Assembly: GCF_014041915.1 (NCBI RefSeq) | Contig: NZ_CP059472.1 | Location: 496,001 to 560,000 of the forward strand | DNA: 64,000 nt | DNA from: Marnyiella aurantia | GTDB lineage: Bacteria > Bacteroidota > Bacteroidia > Flavobacteriales > Weeksellaceae | Direction of reading: 5' to 3' | Part shown: positions 36,329-45,602 of the stretch, in pieces | Numbering within the stretch: the first letter of the stretch is position 1 | Layout: each line of letters starts with the position of its first letter | The notes under the pieces: model-generated | Seen by the model: the letters and a program-made list of their open reading frames with translations, nothing else | What the model was told of the DNA's origin: nothing | Databases searched by the model: none | Position numbers and translations under genes: made by a program

Positions 36329-37180
36329 ATGAAAAAAACTGTATTCTCCCTGCTTTGCATCCTTTTCGCAATATCCTGCAATGCACAGAGCCACCGCTTT
36401 CTCTACGAGTACACATTTAAGATGGACTCACTGGACCGCAGTAAATCTGAAAAAGAACTAATGGTTCTGGACATTGGTAAGGAAGGCTCCCGTTTTTACA
36501 GTTTTGAAAGAGCACAGTATGACTCTATCAGGGAGTCGGAAATGAAAAAGGCTATGCAGTCAAAGTCAACACATATAGATTTTACGCATATCCGTGATCG
36601 TTCAAAAGTCCGCACCCGTGTAACCAAAAAATATCCAGATTACCGAACTACTCTGCATACAAAAATAGGGTCAGATCATCTGGCTATCCTGTATGAAGCC
36701 AAAATGGAATGGTTGATTTCGAAAGAAACCAGGATCATTAAAGGTCTAAACGCTCAAAAAGCTACAGGTTCACTTGGCGGCCGGCAGTGGACTGCATGGT
36801 ATACTCCTGAAATTCCCTTTCAGGACGGTCCGTACAGATTCGCCGGACTGCCAGGCCTTATCCTAGAGGTCACCGATTCTAAAGGAGATCATGTATTTAC
36901 ATTTGCAGGAAGCCATAAACATTCGGACTTGCAGCTGCAGGAGAAGCAGAAAGGCACTCCTGTTTCTGAAAAAAAGTTTAACGAACTTTGGAAAATATAT
37001 TTTAAAGATCCCGCAAAATCTACACGTATGATATTGGGGGACCCCGATATTAAGATTACGATGAGCGATGGTTCCGGCCAGATTATTCCTCAGGCAGAAA
37101 TGATTCGCAACAATGAAATCAGGCTGAAGGAAAAATTGCTAAAGAATAACAATTTCATTGACCTGACCTTATACCGTTAA
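36329..37180 (+). CDS. GLPGLI family secreted protein
   Basis: A 283-residue protein with a signal peptide (MKKTVFSLLCILFAISCNAQ) and the diagnostic GLPGLI motif in FAGLPGLILEVTDSKGDH near residues 170-187, preceded by QWTAWYTPEIPFQDGPYRFA. The family is widespread in Bacteroidota and predicted to be exported; its function is unknown. It is monocistronic with a poorly defined promoter. Confidence 0.93.
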   Translation: MKKTVFSLLCILFAISCNAQSHRFLYEYTFKMDSLDRSKSEKELMVLDIGKEGSRFYSFERAQYDSIRESEMKKAMQSKSTHIDFTHIRDRSKVRTRVTKKYPDYRTTLHTKIGSDHLAILYEAKMEWLISKETRIIKGLNAQKATGSLGGRQWTAWYTPEIPFQDGPYRFAGLPGLILEVTDSKGDHVFTFAGSHKHSDLQLQEKQKGTPVSEKKFNELWKIYFKDPAKSTRMILGDPDIKITMSDGSGQIIPQAEMIRNNEIRLKEKLLKNNNFIDLTLYR

Positions 37181-37328
37181 TTATTATCAGAATGAGCCAT
37201 TTAAATATTTTGCTGAAAGCTTTTACAGTTGCCGACCGATACTAAATAGGAGCAAACAAATCTAATCAATAAGTAATTCATACCACGACTGCGTGGGTTC
37301 TTTACACAATGATCGGATTGTATTTCGT

Positions 37329-37336
37329 TAATTTTG
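37329..37336 (+). promoter_or_regulatory. -7 promoter element (TAATTTTG)
   Basis: Matches TAnnTTTG, 13 bases before the first possible ATG (37349) of the universal stress protein. Confidence 0.5.
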
Positions 37337-37348
37337 TTGTCTGCAAAG

Positions 37349-38260
37349 ATGATGAAGATGAATACACCTATACAAACACTGTTGGTACCCACCGACTTTA
37401 CCGATAAATCCCTGAATGCTGTTTACCTGGCCACTGAAGTGGCACTGAGGCATGATGCTCAAATGCATCTCATCCACACGGTCTCAGCAGATTTTATAAT
37501 AGACCACACCGGCCGCCAGATGATTGGCGGCGAACGCGTTGGCGAAAATATTGAGACCGCCAAACGCCAGCTGGCTCTGCTGCGAAAAGAAATTTCAGAC
37601 CGTCACCCAAATCTGAGGCTGGAAACACAGGTTACCACAGGCGACGTTTGCGATTCGCTGAATGAACTGGTAAAGCAGATTGGCGCAGACCTTATCGTTT
37701 TAGGCACATCGGGTGTACAGAGACTTAAGCAGGCACTGCTGGGATCGCACTCCTACTCCATCTTAAACCGTGCGAACTGTTCGGTTTTACTGGTGCCGGA
37801 AGATCTGAAGCATTATGAATTCAAAAAAATCCTTTTCCCCGTCCGTGTATTGGATCATTTAGAGGAGAAACTGGATTTTGCTCTGGCCACTTCGAAGAGA
37901 AATGAAAGTGAAATCAGCCTTATAGGAATAGGAAATATGGAAAATATGCCTGCTGTACGCGATGCCTTTCTGGTAATGAGGGAGAAACTGAAGAATAACG
38001 GCGAGCATTTTAAATCAAAACTTGTGCTCACGGCAGACAATGCAGAAATGATAAGCCAAACAACAGAAGCCGAACGCAGCGACCTGGTTATACTGAATTT
38101 TGAAGATGAAGGTAAATGGAAGACATTATTTTCCGAAAACTTCTTCAAAAAAATCATTAACGGTACCGATACAGCACTGCTGTTCGTAAAACCCAAAAAC
38201 TTAGAGCCGGATCCAGTGGAAATCAGCTCATACGATATCACACTGCCTATACCCGGATAA
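37349..38260 (+). CDS. Universal stress protein, tandem UspA domains
   Basis: A 303-residue protein of two UspA-like domains (about 5-145 and 155-285). The first carries TLLVPTDFTDKSLNAVYLA and the ATP-binding-type LIVLGTSGVQRLKQALLGSHSYSILNRA, cited in part; the second is more divergent (KKILFPVRVLDH). UspA proteins aid survival under stress. I use ATG 37349; ATGs at 37352 and 37358 are alternatives, and the TTG at 37334 is too close to the promoter. A GNAT gene follows after six bases. Confidence 0.88.
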   Translation: MMKMNTPIQTLLVPTDFTDKSLNAVYLATEVALRHDAQMHLIHTVSADFIIDHTGRQMIGGERVGENIETAKRQLALLRKEISDRHPNLRLETQVTTGDVCDSLNELVKQIGADLIVLGTSGVQRLKQALLGSHSYSILNRANCSVLLVPEDLKHYEFKKILFPVRVLDHLEEKLDFALATSKRNESEISLIGIGNMENMPAVRDAFLVMREKLKNNGEHFKSKLVLTADNAEMISQTTEAERSDLVILNFEDEGKWKTLFSENFFKKIINGTDTALLFVKPKNLEPDPVEISSYDITLPIPG

Positions 38261-38266
38261 ATATTT

Positions 38267-38713
38267 ATGATGACAGAATTTAAAACATATACAGAAAAGC
38301 ACACAGCACCGGATGCTGAGATTCAGCAGATAGTCAGATTTCTGCATGACCACCTGGATCAGTATGGTGATGAGAAAGAGGATATTGGAAAATCTATTCA
38401 CTACGCCATGGGGCGCAACGGAAAACCGGGAGGCCTCGTAATTACAGCTGGTACTCCAGAAGGTCTGCTTGGAGCCGTGGTCCTGAATAAAACCGGAATG
38501 GGAGGTTATATTCCTGAAAACATTTTGGTTTATATTGCCATAGACCGTAATACCCGCGGCACCGGCCTGGGCAAAAAGCTGATGCAGCAGGCTATTGAGC
38601 AAAGCGAGGGCGACATTGCCCTGCACTGCGAACCGGATAATCCGGCAAAACATTTGTACAACAAATTAGGTTTTACAAGTAAATACCTCGAAATGAGGTT
38701 AAAAAAACACTAA
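38267..38713 (+). CDS. GNAT family N-acetyltransferase
   Basis: A 148-residue acetyltransferase with the GNAT acetyl-CoA loop in RNTRGTGLGKKLMQQAIEQ (near 95-113) and the C-terminal NPAKHLYNKLGFTSKYLEMRL strand and helix. It follows the universal stress gene closely and its stop shares one base with the racemase ATG at 38713, so these three form an operon. The acetyl acceptor is unknown; a link to the amino acid product of the racemase is speculation. Confidence 0.87.
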   Translation: MMTEFKTYTEKHTAPDAEIQQIVRFLHDHLDQYGDEKEDIGKSIHYAMGRNGKPGGLVITAGTPEGLLGAVVLNKTGMGGYIPENILVYIAIDRNTRGTGLGKKLMQQAIEQSEGDIALHCEPDNPAKHLYNKLGFTSKYLEMRLKKH

Positions 38714-39852
38714 TGTCTTATATTTCAATAAATTCCGATCACCTTTTTCATAATTTTAATTTTCTTGATGAATTGTTCAGTCAGCACCAGATTGACTGGG
38801 CAATTGTCGGGAAACTCCTGTGCGGAAACGAAACCTTCCTGAAAGTATTGCTGGCCATGACGGATAAAGAAATCTGCGACTCAAGGCTCAGCAACCTGAA
38901 GGCCATTAAAAGAATATCTCCTGAAACCAATACCATTTACATAAAACCCCCTGCCAAAAGGCTGGCCCGCAGCATAGTGGAGTTTGCAGACGTAAGTTTC
39001 AATACGGAAATTGAAACGATGAAGGCCTTGTCCGCCGAAGCTGTGATTCAAAACAAAATGCACCGCGTAGTTCTTATGGTGGAAATGGGCGAACTGCGCG
39101 AGGGTATTATGCTTAAAAACCTGATGGATTTCTATGAAGAAGTTCTGGAATTGCCCCATCTTGAAATTGTGGGTCTTGGTACCAACCTTTGCTGTCTGAA
39201 CGGAATTTTGCCCGACGAGGACAAGCTGAAGACCCTGGCCTGGTGCCGGAATATACTGGAAGAAAAATTCGGCCGGAAAATACCGTATATATCAGGCGGA
39301 TCCTCGGTTACCCTGCCACTTCTTTTCCGGAATGAGGTTCCCACGGCCGTCAATCATTTCAGGATTGGTGAAACGCTGTTCTTTGGCACCGATGTCTATG
39401 CAGACCGGCTTATTCCGGGTATGTGTCCGGATGTTTTTACCCTGAGTGCCGAGGTTATTGAACTTTCGGAAAAGCCCGTGCTTCCTACCGGTACTGCCGG
39501 CACCAACCTCACCGGCGACACTCCTGAATTCAGTGAGGAAGACAGGAACCGCAGTTCGGTACGGGCTATTGTAGATGTGGGCCTGCTGGATACGGATTTT
39601 AACAATATCATGCCTAAACTTCAGGTTATCAGCATTATAGGTGCCAGTTCAGACATGCTGATTCTGGATCTTGAAGATAATTCATATGGCATACGCGTAG
39701 GTGACACGCTGGAGTTCAGTATGAATTATATGGCGGTACTGCGTGCAATGAACTCAGACTATGTAGACAAAAAAGTAATGCCGTTTTCAAATTCAGCCGC
39801 TGGAAAAAAGGCAAGAAAATCAAACGGATTTTCCTATATTAGTCAAACATAG
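38713..39852 (+). CDS. Alanine/ornithine racemase-family PLP enzyme
   Basis: A 379-residue protein of the alanine racemase N-terminal (TIM-barrel, PLP-binding) family. The expected PLP lysine lies in WAIVGKLLCGN (near residue 34), with MVEMGELREG, VGLGTNLCCLNG, YISGGSSVTLPLL and FRIGETLFFGTD as PLP and substrate segments. The length and motifs are closer to ornithine racemase and its relatives than to canonical Alr, which has a C-terminal beta domain. It is last in the operon with the stress and GNAT genes. The substrate is not determined. Confidence 0.85.
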   Translation: MSYISINSDHLFHNFNFLDELFSQHQIDWAIVGKLLCGNETFLKVLLAMTDKEICDSRLSNLKAIKRISPETNTIYIKPPAKRLARSIVEFADVSFNTEIETMKALSAEAVIQNKMHRVVLMVEMGELREGIMLKNLMDFYEEVLELPHLEIVGLGTNLCCLNGILPDEDKLKTLAWCRNILEEKFGRKIPYISGGSSVTLPLLFRNEVPTAVNHFRIGETLFFGTDVYADRLIPGMCPDVFTLSAEVIELSEKPVLPTGTAGTNLTGDTPEFSEEDRNRSSVRAIVDVGLLDTDFNNIMPKLQVISIIGASSDMLILDLEDNSYGIRVGDTLEFSMNYMAVLRAMNSDYVDKKVMPFSNSAAGKKARKSNGFSYISQT

Positions 39853-39865
39853 ACCACCTGTGCAT

Positions 39866-39873
39866 TAACTTTG
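39866..39873 (+). promoter_or_regulatory. -7 promoter element (TAACTTTG)
   Basis: Matches TAnnTTTG, 28 bases before the ATG of the frameshifted AraC gene, so that locus still has a promoter. Confidence 0.45.
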
Positions 39874-39901
39874 AATGCGTTCGGCTGTTTGACTGAAATC
39901 T

Positions 39902-40787
39902 ATGCCTGATTCTGCCACTATTAGAACAATCAATATCAGTTCCTTACGTTGTCCTGTGAACATCTCAGGCGACTTTGGTATACTTCCGCTATCGGGTGAG
40001 AAAGCGCTGGAGATTTTAGCGGTTTCCTTTAAAACTAAATTTTTCGCGCTGCTCATTACAACTGCCGGAAAGGCAGAAGTTACACTGGACGGTACTTGCC
40101 ATCCTGTTTCGCGTGGCAACGTAGTTTTCATCAACTATAACCAGGTAGGACGTTTGGAGATGGAATCAACCTTCAGCGCCAGAATGATTGTATTTACAAG
40201 ATCTTTTTATAACCTGATCTATACCGGAAACCACCGGATTAAAAATGATACCGCATTTAGCGGTTTGCCGTCCGTGGCTAAGTTCAGGAGGCAAGAGTTT
40301 ACCGAATTTCTGGGTACTGTTACCGACATCATTGCCGAAGGCAGCAGGCAGCAGGCTTTAGCCAGGGAGGTGGTGTGCCTCCTGCTGAAGGTCATGATGC
40401 TTAAGTATATCCGCGCCAGTGGCGGCGAAAATTATATCGGCTTCAAAACCAACCGTACTCTGGCTTATGTGGAATCATTTGAAACGCTGGTCAATCAGAA
40501 TTTCAGGCAGCTGAAGCGAACATCCGAATATGCCGGGAAGCTGAACATCACTCCAAATTACCTTAACTCTATAGTGAAAGAGCGAATGGATCTTACTGCC
40601 GAGCAGTATATCCGGAACCGCGTGATCCCTGGAGGCCGAAAGGCTGTTGCTGAACACGAACCTTTCCGTTACAGAGATCGCTTTTGACCTCGGATTCACC
40701 GATAAATCCCATTTTGGAAAATATTTCAGGAAAACTACAGGAGAAAGTCCCAACCGTTTCCGCCAGAAATTCGTCTCTGAACAGTAA
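39902..40787 (+). pseudogene. AraC family regulator, frameshifted
   Basis: The frame from ATG 39902 encodes an N-terminal AraC-type sensor region and the first helix-turn-helix helices (KLNITPNYLNSIVKERMDL), then loses homology after the CCC at 40627-40629 and stops at 40687. Shifting by one base there restores LEAERLLLNTNLSVTEIAFD and the rest of the second helix-turn-helix (FTDKSHFGKYFRKTTGESPN) up to TAA 40785-40787. One extra C in a homopolymer explains this. Intact, it would be about 294 residues and could regulate the sulfur genes downstream. As written it lacks half its DNA-binding domain. Confidence 0.85.
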
Positions 40788-40854
40788 TCCGGCTCTCCTT
40801 AAACTTACCCTGCCGAAAGTAACCTATGTTACGTTCTGAAGCATTCCTGTTTAC

Positions 40855-40862
40855 TAATTTTG
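40855..40862 (+). promoter_or_regulatory. -7 promoter element (TAATTTTG)
   Basis: Matches TAnnTTTG and lies 47 bases before the MBL-rhodanese ATG. It likely starts the reactive-sulfur transcript. Confidence 0.55.
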
Positions 40863-40908
40863 CCTCATTGAAATCATCAGTTAATTAACATTTAAAAAAA
40901 GATACATT

Positions 40909-42300
40909 ATGTTTTTCCAACACGTATATGACAAAAGTTTAGCCCAGGGCAGTTATCTGATTGGCTGCCAGGCAACCGGAGAAGCCATCGTTATTGATGC
41001 CAAGCGCGACGTGGACACTTACCTGCAGATTGCGGAGGTAAATAACCTTAAGATCACCCACATTACCGAAACCCATATACATGCCGATTTTCTGGCAGGC
41101 TCCAGGGAACTGGCAGCGCTTACGGGCGCGCAGATCTATCTTTCTGATGAAGGTGGCCCGGACTGGCAATATGAATTTCCGCACAAAGGACTGAAGCACG
41201 GTGATAAGATAAAGGTAGGTAACCTAACCCTCCAAGTTTTGCACACGCCCGGACATACTCCCGAAAGCATCAGTTTTCTGTTAACAGACCATCCTGCTAC
41301 CAACGAACCGGTGATGATTTTTACAGGAGACTTTGTTTTTGTAGGTGACATCGGACGGCCGGACTTACTGGAGAAAGCTGCCGGATATACAGGAACCCAG
41401 GAGAAAGGTGCTCATGAGATGTATGCTTCCGTAAAGGATTTTGCACAGCTGCCATCCTTCCTTCAGGTATGGCCTGGACATGGCGCGGGGTCAGCCTGCG
41501 GAAAAGCGCTGGGTGCGGTACCAAGTTCCACTGTAGGTTATGAAAAAACACGCAACTGGGCTTTCCAGTATGAAAATGATGAGGATGGTTTTGTAGAATA
41601 TCTGCTTGAAGGTCAGCCTGAACCTCCAAAGTATTTTGCGATGATGAAGAAACTGAATAAAGTGGAGCGTCCACTGCTTACTGAAGTGCCCAAACACACC
41701 GAACTGAGCAGCGAAGAACTGACGGCAGCTTTGCAAAACGGGGTAACAGTGGTAGATACGCGTAATAAAACAGATTTTGCAAACGGATTTATCCCGGGAA
41801 GCCTTAATATTCAGAATAACAACAGCCTGAGCACGTGGGCAGGGTGGCTTCTTGACTATAAAAAATCCTTCATCTTAATTGCTGAAGAAGGTGACATGGA
41901 GGAAATTACCCGTAAACTGATGCGCATTGGACTGGATAACATACAGGGATATTTCCCGGCGGGAAAACTTTCTGAACTTGAACTTGAAAAGGCTGATGTG
42001 ATTGATATTGAAGAATTCAAATCTTATATCGGAAAACCGGAGGTTCAAATTGTTGATGTTCGCGGAAAAAGCGAATATGATGCGGGTCATGTAGAAGGGG
42101 CCGAGAATAACTTCGTAGGCACCCTGCCGGACCATGTGGATAAATTAAGCCGTGATAAGCAGGTGGTGATCCATTGTCAGGCCGGTGACCGTTCCTCTGT
42201 AGCCTATTCTGTTTTGAGGAAAAACGGCTTTAGAAATGTGAAAAATTATTCCGGTGGAATGAAGGAATGGAAGGAAAAAGGCAATCCTGTAGTTTCATAA
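40909..42300 (+). CDS. MBL-fold hydrolase with two rhodanese domains
   Basis: A 463-residue protein. The N-terminal metallo-beta-lactamase domain (1-225) has THIHADFLAGSREL, TPGHTPESISF, GDFVFVGDIGRPDLL and WPGHGAGSACG, the signature of persulfide dioxygenase (ETHE1/Blh) relatives. Two rhodanese domains follow (about 260-360 and 365-460). Only the second has a catalytic Cys (VIHCQAGDRSSVAY); the first lacks it (FILIAEEGDME) and is probably structural. These proteins oxidise or transfer persulfide sulfur. It heads a run with a Cys-rich membrane protein, a thioredoxin and a SulP transporter. Confidence 0.93.
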   Translation: MFFQHVYDKSLAQGSYLIGCQATGEAIVIDAKRDVDTYLQIAEVNNLKITHITETHIHADFLAGSRELAALTGAQIYLSDEGGPDWQYEFPHKGLKHGDKIKVGNLTLQVLHTPGHTPESISFLLTDHPATNEPVMIFTGDFVFVGDIGRPDLLEKAAGYTGTQEKGAHEMYASVKDFAQLPSFLQVWPGHGAGSACGKALGAVPSSTVGYEKTRNWAFQYENDEDGFVEYLLEGQPEPPKYFAMMKKLNKVERPLLTEVPKHTELSSEELTAALQNGVTVVDTRNKTDFANGFIPGSLNIQNNNSLSTWAGWLLDYKKSFILIAEEGDMEEITRKLMRIGLDNIQGYFPAGKLSELELEKADVIDIEEFKSYIGKPEVQIVDVRGKSEYDAGHVEGAENNFVGTLPDHVDKLSRDKQVVIHCQAGDRSSVAYSVLRKNGFRNVKNYSGGMKEWKEKGNPVVS

Positions 42301-42309
42301 TATTTGACG

Positions 42310-42546
42310 ATGTTGCAGATTTTCCAAAAGTGGACTCTTTTCCGCGCATTAGGCCTGGCAGTAGGGCTCCTTCTGCTGACTGAAGCTCTGCGATCGCAGA
42401 ACTGGTTTATGGTAGCCGCAGCCGCGGTACTTATCATCATGCCTATGCTAAATATAGGCTGCTGCAGCAACGGAGGTTGCGGAATACAGGCAGATAAAGT
42501 AACTGCAAAAACACAGAAGGAAACAGATTATGAGGAAGTTGTTTAA
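42310..42546 (+). CDS. Small Cys-rich membrane protein
   Basis: A 78-residue protein with two hydrophobic helices (about 12-28 and 31-48) and a C-terminal cysteine motif (IGCCSNGGCG near 49-58). Proteins of this shape accompany rhodanese genes in Bacteroidota; I suggest sulfur handling or metal binding, which is inference. ATG 42310 is preferred over the TTG at 42304. It follows the MBL-rhodanese gene by nine bases and precedes the interrupted thioredoxin gene by 16 bases. Confidence 0.7.
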   Translation: MLQIFQKWTLFRALGLAVGLLLLTEALRSQNWFMVAAAAVLIIMPMLNIGCCSNGGCGIQADKVTAKTQKETDYEEVV

Positions 42547-42562
42547 CTAAAAACACAAAAAA

Positions 42563-42859
42563 ATGTCAAAATTCAATGAAGTGATCGCTCAGGACAAGCC
42601 GGTTCTTGTAGACTTTTTCGCTGAGTGGTGCGGTCCCTGTAAGATGCAGGCTCCCATTCTGGAGGAACTGAAAAAGAAAATCGGCGACCGGGCAACCATC
42701 ATTAAAGTTGATGTAGACAAATACTAGGCAGTGGCGGCTCAGTTTGGAATAAGGAGTGTTCCTGCGCTGATTATTTTCAGGAATGGAGAAGTCCGCTGGA
42801 AACAGTCCGGTGTAATTCCTGCCCACGAACTGGAGCGCCTCATCAGCGAAAATTATTAA
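42563..42859 (+). pseudogene. Thioredoxin, interrupted by in-frame TAG
   Basis: The 98-codon frame encodes a thioredoxin with intact active site ([10 protein letters not shown] near residues 24-33) and the C-terminal half (FGIRSVPALIIF with the cis-proline), but codon 55 (42725-42727) is TAG in the sequence VDVDKY-stop-AVAAQF. Homologues commonly carry Gln or Pro here; a CAG-to-TAG change would suffice. The protein would be truncated before its second half and non-functional. It may be a genuine lesion or a sequencing error. Located between the Cys-rich membrane protein and a TlpA-like protein. Confidence 0.88.
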
Positions 42860-42922
42860 CAAACACCAATATCAGGAGCTGCAGCGGAGATCTTAACTCT
42901 TTTGCAGTTTCTTTTTTACATT

Positions 42923-43525
42923 ATGAACAAGGAAAAAACAAAAGAATGGCTTAAAAAAAACTGGAGCACCGCCTTACTCACAGCTTTTCTGGCCGTAATA
43001 CTGATCAGTCCTGACGCAAAGACATGGTTTATGCGGCAGGTAATATCCACAGGTGTCATGAATCTCACACTTCAGGATCAGAGTAAAAAATCTAATGAGA
43101 AAAGTACAAGCGAAATTGCGGACTTCAGACTTCAGGACGAAGATGGCCGTATAGTAAGTACAAAGGAATTAAGGGGCAAAGTGGTCTTTATGAATTTCTG
43201 GGCGTCGTGGTGCCCGCCCTGCCGCGCAGAATTTCCGTCTGTCCAGAAGTTTTTTGACCGGTATAAAGACGATCCGAATGTGGTTTTCCTTACGGTAAAT
43301 CTGGACGATCAGGCAGCAGCAGGCAGAAATTATCTGGATAAGCAAAACTTTACACTGCCCTTACTTGTGCCGGCATCTGACATTCCGCCGGCTTATTATA
43401 CAGGTTCACTGCCGACCACCGTGGTGCTGGATAAAAAAAGTGAAATCCGGCTGCATCACACCGGAATGGCCGATTACAGCAAGGACTCCTTCTACAAAAA
43501 AATTGATGCGATGCTGGCAGAATGA
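42923..43525 (+). CDS. TlpA-like membrane-anchored thioredoxin
   Basis: A 200-residue protein with one N-terminal membrane helix (about 13-31) and a periplasmic TlpA/ResA-type thioredoxin domain with active site FWASWCPPCRAEFP near residues 92-105 and a cis-Pro segment (GSLPTTVVLDK). It likely reduces or delivers thiols in the periplasm. ATG 42923 is used; the frame opens upstream at 42902 only with TTG. It sits in the sulfur cluster between the interrupted thioredoxin and the SulP transporter. Confidence 0.88.
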   Translation: MNKEKTKEWLKKNWSTALLTAFLAVILISPDAKTWFMRQVISTGVMNLTLQDQSKKSNEKSTSEIADFRLQDEDGRIVSTKELRGKVVFMNFWASWCPPCRAEFPSVQKFFDRYKDDPNVVFLTVNLDDQAAAGRNYLDKQNFTLPLLVPASDIPPAYYTGSLPTTVVLDKKSEIRLHHTGMADYSKDSFYKKIDAMLAE

Positions 43526-43575
43526 TACTGTTGAAAAGCCGTATGCCTGCGGTGCTCAAACATCACTAAAACTCT

Positions 43576-43583
43576 TACTTTTG
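43576..43583 (+). promoter_or_regulatory. -7 promoter element (TACTTTTG)
   Basis: Matches TAnnTTTG, 18 bases before the SulP ATG, giving the transporter a promoter independent of the upstream genes. Confidence 0.5.
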
Positions 43584-43601
43584 CAGGATTATTCCTGAAA
43601 A

Positions 43602-45131
43602 ATGAAAAGTGTACTCAATCTGTTTGATTTTAGCCAGAAAGTAAATTACCGAACCGAAATACTGGCTGGCCTTACCGTCGCCATGACCATGATCCCCGAA
43701 TCACTTTCGTTTGCGATCCTGGCAGGTTTCCCGCCGCTGGTAGGTCTTTACGGAGCTTTCATTATGGGTTTGGTCACGGCTGTATTTGGCGGCAGACCCG
43801 GCTTGATTTCAGGTGGTGCCGGCGCCACGGTCATCGTACTTATCGCTCTGATGAAATCGCACGGCCTGGAATATGTTTTCGGTGCCGTGGCGCTGGCCGG
43901 CGTGGTGCAGATTGCCGTAGGTCTGCTGAAACTGGGAAAATTTGTGCGGCTGGTACCGCAGCCTGTGATGTTCGGTTTCGTGAACGGTCTGGCCATCATT
44001 ATTTTCATGTCCCAGTTTGAGCAGTTCCGCACTGTGGTGAACGGAGAGAATACGTGGCTTAGCGGAACACCCCTGTACGTTATGGCTGCTTTGGTGGCAT
44101 TAACTGTTGCTGTGGTACTTTTGTTTCCCGGAATCACAAAAAAAATACCCGCCTCGCTGGCGGCCATTACGGTTGTTTTTTTGCTGGTGATCGGCTTTAA
44201 CATTGACACCAAACAGGTTCAGGATATCGCTTCGGTAAGTGGTACACTCCCACCGTTTCATATTCCACAGATCCCGTTTACGCTGGAAACCCTGCAGATT
44301 ATATTTCCCTACGCAGCAATTATGGCCGCTGTAGGACTTACCGAAGGTTTACTAACGCTTAATTTAGTGGATGAAATTACCGGAACCAAAGGAAACAGTA
44401 ACCGGGAGTGTGTAGCCCAGGGCAGCGCTAACATCCTGAATGGATTTTTCTACGGAATGGGCGGCTGTCCGATGATTGCCCAAACGCTGGTAAACCTTTC
44501 GGCCGGCTCCCGAGCCAGACTTTCAGGAATTGTAGCGGCATTAACTATCCTGATTATTATTCTGGTGGGTGCACCGGTAATTGGTAAACTACCCGTTGCC
44601 GCACTTGTGGGCGTCATGATAATGGTAGCTGTAGGCACATTCGAGTGGGCCAGCCTGAAGATTCTAAGGCGTATGCCCCGTTCGGACATCTTCGTGATGG
44701 TTGTGGTGACCGCAATTACGGTGGTACTGCACAATCTGGCGCTTGCCGTGTTAATCGGTGTAATTATTTCGGCTTTAGTCTTTGCCTGGGACAATGCGAA
44801 AAGAATCCGGGCCCGCAAGCATACAGATGAAAACGGTGTGAAGCATTACGACATCTACGGTCCCTTATTCTTTGGTTCCATTGCAGCTTTTACGGAAAAA
44901 TTTGATCCGCAGAATGACCCGCAGGAGGTGATTATTAATTTTGCTGAAAGCCGCGTGGTAGATATGTCGGCCATCGAAGCGTTAAGCAGCCTTACCAAAC
45001 GCTATCATAAGTATGGCAAAACAGTTCGCCTGCAACACTTAAGCGCGGACTGCCGTGCCCTGCTAAAAAATGCCGAAGCTATTATTGAGGTGAATGTAGT
45101 GGAAGATCCTACGTACCGTGTGCCGGTGTAG
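43602..45131 (+). CDS. SulP family anion transporter with STAS domain
   Basis: A 509-residue permease with about 12-14 membrane helices in the SLC26/SulP fold (AGLTVAMTMIPESLSFA, GYG-like GLYGAFIMG, GGAGATVIV, EGLLTLNLVDEITG) and a C-terminal cytosolic STAS domain (about 410-500, with DIYGPLFFGSIAAF and VVDMSAIEALSSL). The family imports sulfate or bicarbonate. Its position after persulfide and thioredoxin genes makes sulfate or another sulfur oxyanion plausible, which is inference. Confidence 0.92.
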   Translation: MKSVLNLFDFSQKVNYRTEILAGLTVAMTMIPESLSFAILAGFPPLVGLYGAFIMGLVTAVFGGRPGLISGGAGATVIVLIALMKSHGLEYVFGAVALAGVVQIAVGLLKLGKFVRLVPQPVMFGFVNGLAIIIFMSQFEQFRTVVNGENTWLSGTPLYVMAALVALTVAVVLLFPGITKKIPASLAAITVVFLLVIGFNIDTKQVQDIASVSGTLPPFHIPQIPFTLETLQIIFPYAAIMAAVGLTEGLLTLNLVDEITGTKGNSNRECVAQGSANILNGFFYGMGGCPMIAQTLVNLSAGSRARLSGIVAALTILIIILVGAPVIGKLPVAALVGVMIMVAVGTFEWASLKILRRMPRSDIFVMVVVTAITVVLHNLALAVLIGVIISALVFAWDNAKRIRARKHTDENGVKHYDIYGPLFFGSIAAFTEKFDPQNDPQEVIINFAESRVVDMSAIEALSSLTKRYHKYGKTVRLQHLSADCRALLKNAEAIIEVNVVEDPTYRVPV

Positions 45132-45602
45132 GCTGGAAGGATAATCCCAATGTTTATAATCCGTGACCCTTTAAGCTCTATTTGCACAACTTTCACGGAT
45201 CCTAATGAAACATTGATTTCTTATGTCACTTTTTTCCTTGATGAAAAAAGTAACCAAAAAAATCAAGACCTGGATCTTTTTGCTAAAAAAACAACTACGT
45301 GCCTAAAAATTCTAAACTTGCGCGAATCAATAATTGGGTGTATAAAGTCGGTTTGCCTCGCGCTTCGAACAGAAGAATTTTCTTAACGGCACTCCGTTAT
45401 TTTTTCTTCACGCAAAAATCTCCTAGGTCATTTTGGCAGGAGCAGTATGGTGACATTGGTTTGCCGTATTGAGTACTCCACAGTTGTCTTTGCGAAGCGG
45501 AAGTGCCGTTGATATCATTGACGGCCAATGAAGGAAACCCGATGTCGCGGATTAATAATCGGTGACCCTTTAACTATATTCGTACAACTTTCACAGATCC
45601 CT
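45132..45602. repeat. Intergenic region with dispersed repeats
   Basis: 470 bases without a credible gene. Two copies of a 50-base repeat occur (45153-45202 and 45551-45600), sharing ataat..ggtgaccctttaa and acaactttcac.gatcc; a third is at 46314-46362. Between them, 45235-45440 reads like a degenerate intergenic element with phrases such as aaaaaagtaaccaaaaaaatc and ttaacggcactccgttattttttcttcacgcaaa. I recall similar elements in flavobacterial genomes, but this needs a search. Open frames here follow repeat sequence and are rejected. Confidence 0.65.

Noticed and set aside
45150..45386. Plus-strand frame after the SulP gene
   Set aside because: It begins in a dispersed repeat and runs through a degenerate element of no clear protein character.
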